The position numbers and the translations under genes are program-made. Below, one piece after another: positions 31,778 through 41,818 of a stretch of 64,000 bases of DNA. The first letter of the stretch is position 1. Each line of letters begins with the position of its first letter. The stretch lies in contig CM055312.2 of NCBI GenBank assembly GCA_029255685.2, positions 68,400,792 to 68,464,791 of the forward strand, given 5' to 3'. This stretch comes from Silene conica (taxonomy: Eukaryota; Streptophyta; Magnoliopsida; Caryophyllales; Caryophyllaceae). Below the pieces are notes generated by a model. That model saw only the letters and a list, made by a program, of their open reading frames with translations, was not told the origin of the DNA and ran no database searches.

Positions 31778-34648
31778 CTATCCGCTGAAGATGCGGAAAA
31801 TATCCGACCACGGCTTCTGACGGCATGCCGTAGTCTCCACGGTGTTTGCTTTAGTGGCAAAACACATCTTCTTTCCTCCGTCGCAAAGCATATGCGACGG
31901 TCTCTCCTCTTGAGCCTGCCTCTTCTTCTTTTTCTCCTCTCGATCCACGACGTCTGGATCCTCATCTTCTTCATAGCTTAGGCATCCCATTCCTCCTCTC
32001 TGGATGATGACTTCCTTCTCCTTGGGTTTCCCCAAACCAGTTCCTGCAATAGTCATAATAGAAGTGTCCTCCCTATTGCTCCCAATCTGGGGCGGAGGTC
32101 TAAAAACAGATACAGGAACAGGTAATAAAGGTGGAGAAGTAGTGATGACCTCATACTTTTTCTTAGAAGTGATAGCATTACATGTGATGGGGGTCATAGC
32201 ATCCTTCTTCCTATAGGATAGGCCATAGATAATAGAATGTTTGCCTACCTTGAAAGTTAGAGTCCCAGTGCCCACATCTATAATGGCACCTGCAGTGTGA
32301 AGAAAGGGTCTTCCTAGAATTATGGGTATATGGGCATCCTCTGGGATGTCCAAAACAACAAAGTCGACTGGGAAGAAAAACCTGTCAATACGCACAGGGA
32401 TGTTTTCTAACACCCCTACGGGTTCCATAGATGTGCGATCTGCCATCTGGACTGTCATACTGGTCACTGCAAATTCGGTCATTCCTAGTTTTAAGGCAAC
32501 GCTTAGGGGCATGACACTTATACTAGCACCTAAATCGCATAGAGCCTTCTTAACTGGGAAGGTTCCTATATTACAGGGGACAGAAAAACTTCCAGGGTCC
32601 TCTAGTTTATGAGGGGCAATGACATGAGTTAAAAAACTGGATGACTCTTCAGTGAGAGCCACAGACTCAACCTTTTCTAGAGACCTCTTTCTTGACAAAA
32701 GTTGTCTCATGAATTTAAGATAAGAAGGAACTTGTTGAACTAATTCTAAAAATGGGACTTGAACATTTAATGAACGAATCACATCCTTAAATTTGTCAAA
32801 AGATACCTGATCCTTTGAAGGCACGAGTCTCTCTGGGAAAGGAGCAGCTGAGGACTCCGTATTTGCAGCCCTTTTTAAAAACCTGGGGGTCTTATCACCC
32901 CGGAAAAGAAAATCCCGCAAGTTGTTCGGCAATTCTGGACGAAAGGGAACTTCAGGTTCTGCTTCAGTGGTCGATCGACCAGTATCTTCGGTCGGTCGAC
33001 CAGTCTCCTGTTCAGGCGAAAATTTCGGATCCTGCTCCGCGGTCGGTCGACCAGATTCTTCGGTCGGTCGACCGCCTTCACTGCTACTCGCCTTTTTTTC
33101 TTTCTCAGCCCCCACTTTGGCTCCACTTCGCAGGGTTACGACGTTAAGAGTCTCCTTCTTCTGGTCCGGTTTGGTTGGAAGTTGACCCGGAGCCCTAGTA
33201 TCATTTTTGCTCGCGATCTGAGCAATCTGGGACTCTAGCATCTTCATCCCTGCCTCTCTAGCCTGTGACTCCTTCTGAACCAACCCGATAAGATTTTGGA
33301 TAAGAGCGTCTGTGTTGGGTGGCGGATTAGAAGGTGGTTGAGGGTTGAAAGGTGGTCTTTGGAAATTTTGTTTATGTGGGGGTACATAGGTGGAATTTTG
33401 CTGAGGTTGCATGTGCTGTGGGTTTTGAACATTCTGGCTTGTCCACCTTAAGTTGGGATGGACATTATTATTATTTGGATCATAGAAATTGTTCCCACGA
33501 TAATGCTGAAAAACGGCACATGTTTCATTAGATGAAGTACAGAACTTTGACACATGCCCTTCTCCACCGCACCTCTCACAAGCAAAGGGTCCGTCCTGAA
33601 CGGCGTTCACCTGGTATATTCCTCCCTTGCTTCCACTCCCTAGATCGAGCTTTCCTGCAGCCTCAAACTTTTCCAACTTGGCCGTTAAGGCCTCAATTGC
33701 TGACAGGTTGTACTCAGATTTTCTCTGATTTCCTCTGGAAGTACCATGCTCAGCGCGGTGCACAGCAACATCTTCTATTAACTTGAGACCCTTAGTCTCT
33801 CCTGAATTATCCTGGAATCTTCCATTAGCTGCAGCATCTAAGTAGGCCCTGTTGTCATCATAGAGGCCATTGTAGAACTGGTTGCAAAGAAACCATTGTT
33901 CGAATCCGTGATGTGGTATGGACCGAACAAGTCTCTTGAACCTGTCCCACGCCTCGCTAAAGTCTTCATTGGGACCTTGCTTGAAATTGGTGATCTGCGC
34001 TCTTAAAGCATTTGTCTTTGATGCAGAGTAATATTTCCTGTAGAATGCTAAGGCTAAGGTGTTCCAATCTGTAACTCCCGCAGCAGTGCGGTCAAGGTCT
34101 CTGTACCACTCTCTCGCAGAGTCTCTAAGGGAGAAGATAAACATGGTCTGTTTAATCTGGTCCTGCGTCACTCCTTATGGGGGTGCTATAGAGCATATGT
34201 AATCTGTGAAGATTTCAATATGCTTAGCAGCATCCTCATTGGCCGAGCCTCCAAATTGGTTTCTTTCAACCATAGTAATATAGGCAGGCTTGGCCTCGAA
34301 TGGCTTCCCAGTACCTGCAGGTAAAGTGAACCCTTTGTATAGGTCCTTTGCCTGAGGCATGGAGTGACTGGCAATAGTGGCTTCTTCTGCCATATTATCT
34401 TCTTCTTTAGGAAAAACTGGAAAGTAGGTAAAAGGTGGTGTTTTTGGTGAAAGCGGATTGATGGGTGAATTCGGTTGCGAAGGTGGTGTTTTTGGTGAAG
34501 ATGGTGGTAACTCGAAAAGGTCTTCTTGAAATAAAGAGGATGGTGACCCTCCCTCTTGATTTGCTAGAAGTTGCTTTCTTCTTTCCCTAAGAGTCCTCTC
34601 AATTTCGAGATCAAGTGGTAGGAGTTCTCCTTGAACTGACCTGCGCAT
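31778..34648 (-). pseudogene. Element D gag-protease (one in-frame stop)
   Basis: Frame from ATG at 34648 to a stop at 31778-31780, about 956 codons, broken once by TAA at 34175-34177. The N-terminal part is proline-rich (PPSSPKTPPSQPNSP). The gag domain follows the Athila/Tat pattern (VERNQFGGSANEDAAKHIEIF, IFSLRDSAREWYRDLD, TNFKQGPNEDFSEAWDRFK). Then come a CCHC knuckle (CERCGGEGHVSKFC, near 33545-33590), a linker with four GRPT/GRST motifs encoded by two palindrome pairs, and an aspartic protease (CDLGASISVMPLSVALKLG, then VLDIPEDAHIPIILGRPFL). After a basic tail the frame stops and no RT follows. A partner element must supply the rest if D ever moved. Confidence 0.9.
32969..33073. repeat. 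Two palindrome pairs (12-9-12) inside D gag
   Basis: GGTCGATCGACC at 32969 with GGTCGGTCGACC at 32990, and GGTCGGTCGACC at 33041 with another at 33062. Read on the minus strand each 12-mer encodes G-R-P-T or G-R-S-T in frame, giving a 7-residue repeat. Confidence 0.92.
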
Positions 34649-34744
34649 AAGAGGAAACTACAAGAAAAAGGTGAGAAGGTTTAAGGAACAAAAAGTTCCT
34701 TAAACAAAGAGAAACAAAAACAAAAAACAATAAACACTGGCGTC

Positions 34745-34768
34745 ACCTCCCCGGCAACGGCTCCAAAA
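34745..34768 (-). promoter_or_regulatory. Element D primer-binding site
   Basis: On the minus strand TTTTGGAGCCGTTGCCGGGG begins 2 bp after the 5' LTR. This differs from the tRNA-Met type of all other elements here and resembles the primer site of Athila/Tat elements. Confidence 0.8.
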
Positions 34769-34770
34769 TT

Positions 34771-36406
34771 TGATGCCCGTCGTTGAGGGTACCAAAGATA
34801 AAATTTATAATTCCTAACCTTAACAATAGATAGTGAAAGTCAGGGTCGAACCACAAAGAGGTGGGGAATGTTTATTGTTTGGTGTTAATGTTAAGGTAAC
34901 AATTTTTAGGGTTTGGATTGGTTGTTTACTAAGTCTAAAGCAAAGATTTAAAATAAACAAGTAAATAAAGAGGAGAATAAAAATATAATAAAAGAGATGC
35001 TAGGATGTTTGGGTAATAAACAGCTAAGATAATATAAATCCTAAGTCAACATGTATTGCAGTCGCGTAAGGGGTGTAACATATCCTTTAGGTCTATGCTA
35101 CCTAATAGCTCCTTTCGGCCTATGTTATTAGTTCCTAGGTCTCACAATTATTGGGTGTCAACAATAAGGGTGATTCCTAAATCCCAGGTCACATACCTTT
35201 CAGCCTTGAGTAACCTATCCGTCTTAAGGTGTAAACCAATGCCCTTCCCGTATCTTTCAATCTTGGGTAGGTCATTACTAACATCCTACAAGTCTCCTTA
35301 TGGTCTCATTGCAGGATATTATAATTGACAAGAAAAGACGAAATAAGAAAACATACGCGGGTGGTCGACCGACCAGCTACTCCAGTCGGCCGACCACGAC
35401 CTCGGTCGACCGACCAGTTATTCCAGTCGGCCGACCGTGGTCCTGCTACAAGTCGGTCTTTCGAATTTTATTACCTATGCATATTCATCCCCTACATCCT
35501 AACATATGAAAATTAGCTACTCATAATTACTGGAACAATAATAAAAACGAGATTTGATATGGAAAACATGGTGAACGATAATCTAAACATGCAAGAATTA
35601 ATAAAGCTTGGGATTCTAACTTAAACCGGATGTGATAAAAATAAGAACAATAATAAAACTAGATTAAAAGAATAATTACCGGAAATAGGATTAAGGCAGA
35701 AAAGGAACAAACTTTATTGATGAATGTTGAAAGATTGAAGAACAAACTAAAAGTGTTGAGAATTATTGAAAGATTGTAATTGAACTAAAGACTAAATAAA
35801 ACTCTCTAAATAAGACTTCATACTGAAAGATTCGATGCAAAACTTGATTCTCAAGATCTAAGATCTAAGATAGTAGAAGATATGATAGTCGAAGATATCT
35901 AACCCTAATCACAAGATTAGTTTATATAGGTAGAAAAGTAAGAGTTTCCTAAAGATTCTAATTCTAATTTATTTCCGAAAAGAATTGATTGGGCTTCTGT
36001 TGTGGTCGGTCGACCTACTATTCGGGTCGGTCGACCGCTTCCTGTTGGGCTTCTTTTATTTCCGGCATTCCTTGAAATTTGGGCTTAGTTAAAATTCAGG
36101 ACTGGTCGGCCGACCCGTTTAGCTGGTCGGTCGACCGCCTCTGTACGGAAATCTACGGATTTCTTCTGTTTTGACTCTTGGTACTTGATTTTGACTCCAG
36201 TTGACTTTCCATTTATTCCTTAATTAAGCAAAAGACTTGAGGATACGAATTTGGTGCTAAATCGTCTCTTTTCCGCATAAATCTGCAAAAGTGCATAAAA
36301 ATACGAAAGTACACAATTTGTGGGAAATAAAGGCTAAAACATAGTAAATAAGCGACCAAATACGTGTAAAAATAGATGTAAAATATCATAAAATAGACAC
36401 GTATCA
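34771..36406 (-). repeat. Element D 5' LTR
   Basis: 1636 bp, the same length as 11950-13585, with about six substitutions. Palindrome pairs recur at 35363-35436 and 36004-36136. Confidence 0.95.
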
Positions 36407-36411
36407 GTGGG

Positions 36412-39341
36412 ATTGTGAGGCTGAGACCCCCAAGACTAGTGAGATACCTGTAGTACGGGAATTTGAGGAAGTATTTCGAGACGACGTGCCAGGGTTACCG
36501 CCGAGGAGGGAAGTGGAATTTTCCATTGACCTCAAACCAGGAGCGGGACCGATATCTAAATCACCGTACCGTATGGGACCGAAAGAAATGGAGGAGTTGA
36601 AGAAGCAATTGGATGAACTAGCTGAGAAAGGGTTAATCCGACCCAGTGTGTCGCCCTGGGGAGCACCTGTTTTATTTGTGAAGAAGAAGGATGGGAGTTT
36701 GAGGTTGTGTGTTGACTACCGAGAGCTGAACAATGTGACCATCAAGAATCGTTATCCGTTGCCGAGAATTGACGACTTGTTCGATCAGTTAAGTGGAGCT
36801 GGGGTTTTCTCCAAGATTGACTTGAGATCCGGGTACCATCAGTTGAGAATAAAGGATGAAGACATTCCAAAGACCGCTTTCCGAACGAGGTATGGCCACT
36901 ATGAATTTGTGGTTATGCCCTTTGGATTGACTAATGCTCCAGCTGTGTTCATGGACTTGATGAACCGAGTCTTCAGCCCGTATCTGGACAAGTTTGTGGT
37001 GGTATTTATCGATGATATCCTGGTATATTCCAAGAATGTAGAAGAGCACGAGGACCATTTGCGGAAGGTACTTCAGACTTTGGAGGAGCATAAGCTCAAC
37101 GCTAAGTAGAGTAAGTGCGAGTTCTGGTTAGAGAAAGTGGCGTTTTTGGGGCATGTCATTTCCAAAGAAGGGGTATCTGTCGACCCTAGTAAAATCGAAG
37201 CTGTGACTAAGTGGCAAAGTCCGAAGAATGTGAGTGAGATTCGAAGTTTCCTGGGGTTGGCAGGTTATTACCGGAGATTCGTCAAAGACTTTTCGAAGAT
37301 AGCAAAGTCGTTGACGTCGTTAATGAGGAAGGAGAACCGTTTTATCTGGGATGAGAGTTGTGAGAAGGCATTCCTGACTCTTAAGGAACGCCTGACAACA
37401 GCTCCTATCCTGGCCTTGCCAGTTGGAAGTGATAATTTTGAAGTATACACTGACGCTTCAAAGCATGGGTTGGGTTGTGTGCTAATGCAGAATGGGAGAG
37501 TGATCGCGTATGCTTCTCGCCAGTTGAAGACCTACGAAGAAAATTATCCGACTCATGATTTGGAATTGGGCGCTGTGGTCTTTGCACTGAAATTGTGGCG
37601 TCATTACCTCTATGGAGCCACTTTTAAGGTGTTTTCTGATCATAAGAGCCTGAAATATATCTACACCCAGAAGGAATTGAACATGAGGCAGAGGAGGTGG
37701 ATAGAGTTGATCGGAGACTATGATATGCAGATTGTCTACCACGAGGGCAAGGCGAACGTCGTAGCTGACGCTCTAAGTAGGAAGTCAGTACATGCTTTGA
37801 GTTGTGCCAGATCGAGAGTGAGGCTGCATGGCGAGTTAAGGGAGATGGGAATTTTCATGATCCGGAAAGGGGATGCTCTTGGTGATCTGACCGTGGAGCC
37901 TGAGTTGTATGGGGAGATTCGGGAGTTACAGAAGAGTGATGAGAGAATCCAGAAGTGGCATTTGATGGTGGAAAATGGGAATGGTGATGGGGCATCCAAG
38001 TTCAGTATTCATACCGACGGTAGTTTGAGGTTCAGTGGGCGATGGTGTGTACCGAATCTTGAGGAGCTAAAGAAGAAGATCCTGACTGAAGCTCATGCTA
38101 CTCCATATTCTGTTCACCCAGGGGGTGATAAGCTGTATAAGGACCTTAAGAAGACGTTTTGGTGGCCGAATATGAAGAAGGAGGTCGCAGAGTTTGTCTC
38201 GAGGTGTTTGACGTGTCAGCGAGTGAAAGGGGAGCATAAGAGAGCTCAAGGGAAGGTTCAACCACTAGATGTGCCAGAGTGGAAGTGGGAGAATATTTCG
38301 ATGGACTTTATTGTGGGGTTGCCTCGGACTCAGAGGGGCAACAACATGATTTGGGTGATCGTGGATCGTTTAACTAAGTCAGCTCACTTTATTCCTATGA
38401 AAGATACCTGGAGTAAAGCTGAACTGGATAAGTCTTATGTTCAGAATGTGGTCAAACTGCATGGCGTACCCAAGGATATTGTTTCAGATCGGGACTCGAG
38501 GTTTATATCCAGGTTTTGGCAGGAGTTGCAGGCTGCTTTGGGTACCCAATTGAAGATGAGTACAGCTTTTCATCCGGCTACTGATGGTCAGACTAAGCGG
38601 ACGATTCAGACTCTTGAGGATATGTTGAGAGCTTGTGTACTTGAGTTCGGAGGATCTTGGGAGGATCGACTGGGGTTGATCGAGTTTTCTTATAATAACA
38701 GCTATCATGCAAGCATAGGCATGGCCCCTTTCGAGGCACTATACGGGAGGAAGTGTCGGAGCCCTGTGTGTTGGGATGATCGAGCTGATGTTGTGACTTT
38801 GGGGCCAGATATGATTCAGGAGATGGTGGAGCAGGTTCAGATTATTCGTCAGAGGATGAGGGCCGCTCAGGATCGACAGAAGAGTTATGCCGATCTGAAA
38901 AGGAGCGATATTTCATTTGAGGTCGGAGAGAAGGTACTACTGAAAGTCTCTCCGATGAAAGGTGTGATGAGATTCGGCAAGCGTGGTAAATTGAGTCAGA
39001 AATTTATTGGGCCATTTGAGATCTTGGACAGAGTAGGAGAGGTGGCATATCGCTTAGCTTTGCCTCCAACCCTATCCAAGGTCCATAATGTGTTCCATGT
39101 GTCCCAGTTGAGGAAGTACGTGAGTGATCCCTCACATGTGCTTCAGCATGAGGTGATTGAGGTAGATGAGCAGTTGGCATACATTGAGACTCCGAAAGAG
39201 ATTTTGGACAGGAAAGTACGGAAGACTCGCAATGGGGAGACATATTTGGTGAAAGTCTTGTGGTCAAATCATAATCAGGAAGAGCCTACTTGGGAGCCTG
39301 AGGCATCTATGCGGGAGCGTTATCCACATTTGTTTGATTGA
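36412..39341 (+). pseudogene. Element C pol: RT, RNase H, integrase, chromodomain (broken)
   Basis: Continuation of C after the D insertion. RT shows [30 protein letters not shown] and the catalytic [11 protein letters not shown] near 37010. RNase H shows [13 protein letters not shown] and [13 protein letters not shown], ending [14 protein letters not shown]. Integrase shows a zinc-binding HHCC region ending CLTCQ, and catalytic aspartates in SMDFIVGLP and IVSDRDSRF. The residue 35 positions after the second aspartate is Lys (AAG, 38595-38597) where DD35E integrases have Glu. The C-terminus is a chromodomain ([19 protein letters not shown], then EEPTWEPE). An in-frame TAG at 37107-37109 interrupts RT. 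The element therefore lacks both an open frame and a normal integrase active site. Confidence 0.95.
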
Positions 39342-39520
39342 GGTAAGTTACGCGGACGTAACTTTTCTTTAAGGGGGGTGGAATGTAACATTCTGTGATT
39401 TAATCAAAGTTTTATGACATTTGCTTGGTGTTGTTTGTGTCCCAAGTCGTTCGAGTTGATTGTTTCGTCACCTAAGTGTGGTAGAACTTCGGGACGAAGT
39501 TCTTTTTAAGGAGGGAAGAC
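39342..39520 (+). other. Element C 3' region with two polypurine-tract-like segments
   Basis: TTTAAGGGGGGTGGAATGTAAC at about 39370-39391 looks like a polypurine tract plus LTR start, but the real LTR begins at 39521 after a second tract, TTTTTAAGGAGGGAAGAC. The two are about 138 bp apart. Confidence 0.7.
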
Positions 39521-40381
39521 TGTAATACCTCGCTTTTTAGTTCTTTTTATTTTAAATCATTCGTTTTATAAGCTTACTCATACCCGTTTTATATGAGTTG
39601 TTTTGGACTTAGGAGAGACTCAAATTGGGAACTTAGCTACCATAACATAATTCTGGTAATGTGTAGTTGTTGGGGTTCGAACCCAGGACCCATGGCAGCA
39701 CGGCCATGGGCCTCGTTATGCGTGCAAATCATGGAGTCAGCCCACGATTCATAAGCTTTTTCTAACCCTATATACACCCTACCTCAAGCCGTCATATTTA
39801 AGCTTATGTTCTGACCTAACCTGCCCTATCTACCATACAAAGAGCTCATAGTCACATAGCCGACGTAGCATATTTTAAAAGGTGGTAGTCACGGTGGTCA
39901 TAGGGTGGTCAGAACTCCGTCGATCTGAGCCAGAAGAGGGGTATGTCAGCACGTTCTTCTTCTTCATTGTGTTTCCCTGTAGTTTCTGTGGTTTTTCGTG
40001 TGTTTTATTCATGGTTACGAGTTCGATTCTGGGGTTAAACCTAATCTATGTCGTTAGTAGTAGTGTTTGGTTTACAGTAAGGGTCACCGTTGGCTACCAG
40101 GAACCACCAGTGGTGGTGGTTTTGGTCGCCTGAGTCAGTCAATTAATTCCTTGTTCAGACAGAGTTTTGTCGTATGGTTTTGTGTGGGTAATTCGTGTAT
40201 AATCTCGTTTGTTTTAATCCTGGGTGGTTGTGTTTTCAGACCGGTGATGATACAGGGAATGTCGTGGTAGTCGTCGTGGAGGTGTTAGACGTCTAAGGTG
40301 GTGTCGAAGGGGTGGTTCGTAACTCCTCTTTGTCTCTGTTTGTCTCTGTTCAGGACTGTCGCGGTTAGGGGGTTAGTTGGG

Positions 40382-40428
40382 GGTGGTTTTACTGTCGACT
40401 CGGGGGAGGTCCATACAGTAAAACCACC
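40382..40428. other. Perfect 14-bp stem-loop in C 3' LTR
   Basis: GGTGGTTTTACTGT (40382-40395) and ACAGTAAAACCACC (40415-40428) are exact reverse complements around a 19-nt loop. Confidence 0.85.
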
Positions 40429-41259
40429 GTGGCTTACTAGAGGGTTGTCGGTGGTATAGTTGGTGGGTGTTGTGGGTGGTGCAAGGGCGGTTGTCGGGGT
40501 TGGTTTGGGGTCTGTTTCTGGGTGTTTTAGAAGTCAGGCGTGTACCAGGCTGGTTTTGGAGGCGCTGGTCAGAGTCAACAGGGGGTGTCGACTGGCGTGG
40601 TGGTGTCGGGGTGTTAGCTGGTGGTCGTGGGTGTTGGGGTCTGGTGCGGTTGGGTGGTCGACGAGGTGGTAGCTGGTGGTAATAGGTGCTGAAGTCGGTT
40701 AGGGGCTGTCGGGTTTATGGTCTTTATTTTTATTACTCTTATTAAAATTATTATTATTATTATTAGTATCATTAATATTATTATTTTATTTTGGTAGGTT
40801 TATATTAGTATATATGGTAAGAGTATTTTCCTTGATATGGTTTTAATGAGTGGTTTGTATAGTTTGAATTTCAAATCGAAGTTATCGTTATTTCTTTTTA
40901 GAAGGTTACTATTTTTAGAAGCTACTATATTTAGAAAGTTACTATTTTGGGTAGTTCGGTTGTTGAGAAACTTTCTAAATATAGGAAGTGTCTATAAATA
41001 GAATGTGTGCATGCTATACGTGAATTAGGAAAGTATTAATTAAAGTAATACTTATCTAGGTGGAAGTTTCCGTGTGGAGCATTTTTAGTAGCAGTTGCGC
41101 AGTAACCATTTCTTCTGCAGTTTGAGGTAGGGGAAACTACTAATGTTTGATGATGTGCAAACCGTTCATAATTGATATCAAACATGTTATATATTATCAT
41201 GTGATCTTTATATTGTGCATTCATATTATACTGTGATAACGATGAGGCGATGAGATGAT

Positions 41260-41412
41260 GGGTCTTGTGATTGGTGCGGAGATAATGGGTCTTGTGATTG
41301 GTGCGGAGATAATGGGTCTTGTGATTGGTGCGGAGATAACGGGTCTTGTGATTGGTGTGGAGATAGTGGGTCTTGTGATTGGTGCGGAGATATTGGGTCT
41401 TGTGATTCGGAG
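41260..41412 (+). repeat. 27-bp minisatellite in C 3' LTR
   Basis: Units begin GGGTCTTGTGATTGGTG at 41260, 41287, 41314, 41341, 41368 and 41395. The last unit diverges. The 5' LTR retains only about two units. Confidence 0.95.
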
Positions 41413-41818
41413 TGGTGATGATCAACTTTCTATTTTTAGTAATGTGGTTTGTTTACTGTTTTACTCTACTCAACCTCGTGGTTGACCCTGTGTATTCGTG
41501 ATCACCTGTGATGAACCAATTTATTGGGGAGCAGATTGACAGGTTAAAGACTATGGGAGCTTAGGGAAGGGAGAAGCGTGGACCCGGACCTGCCTAGAGT
41601 CTAGATCACATAATAGCAGTTGATGAGTTGTACTTTCTTTTGATCAGAACAGTTTTATAATTTGTTTATGTAAGAACAAGACATGAGTTTAAATTTAATT
41701 TAATGTACTGTTTATCTTCCTTTGTATCTACTGCCTCGGGAAACCGAGATGGTAACACCTTTATTTATCTAAGGAGTCCTAGTTCAGGCCCTCAAATAAA
41801 TGGGGGTGTTACAACTAC

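Larger units (their letters stand above)
11950..36406 (-). mobile_element. Element D: Athila/Tat-like Gypsy element with gag-protease only
   Basis: Bounded by GTGGG duplications at 11945-11949 and 36407-36411, with two 1636-bp LTRs (34771-36406 as 5' and 11950-13585 as 3') beginning TGATGCCCGTCG and ending CACGTATCA. They differ at about six positions by hand count. The primer site GGAGCCGTTGCCGGGGA differs from the tRNA-Met type and matches the Athila/Tat style. Without E the element is about 8.2 kb. It codes for gag and protease, and I find no RT, RNase H or integrase, so it was probably mobilised in trans. It carries 13 regularly spaced palindrome pairs. Confidence 0.94.
8607..41813 (+). 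mobile_element. Element C: Tekay/Del-like chromovirus (Ty3/Gypsy)
   Basis: Bounded by ACTAC duplications at 8602-8606 and 41814-41818. The LTRs are 8607-9720 (5', 1114 bp) and 39521-41813 (3', 2293 bp); both begin TGTAATACCTCGC and end GGGGTGTTACA. The primer site TGGTATCAGAG follows the 5' LTR by 3 bp. Gag and protease lie at 10278-11949, and RT, RNase H, integrase and chromodomain at 36412-39341. Element D separates them. The C-terminal chromodomain and sequence style place it with Tekay/Del chromoviruses. Confidence 0.95.
39521..41813 (+). repeat. Element C 3' LTR (full length)
   Basis: 2293 bp. It holds about 1.18 kb absent from the 5' LTR, including a GT-rich stretch at 40450-40690, a perfect hairpin at 40382-40428 and a 27-bp minisatellite at 41260-41412. 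Confidence 0.93.

Noticed and set aside
40460..40682. Gly/Val/Trp-rich overlapping open frames
   Set aside because: Explained by the GT-rich stretch in the element C 3' LTR, and absent from the other LTR.
41255..41485. Open frame with repeated MGLVIGAEI units
   Set aside because: Translation of the 27-bp minisatellite; a multiple of three in unit length keeps it open by chance.
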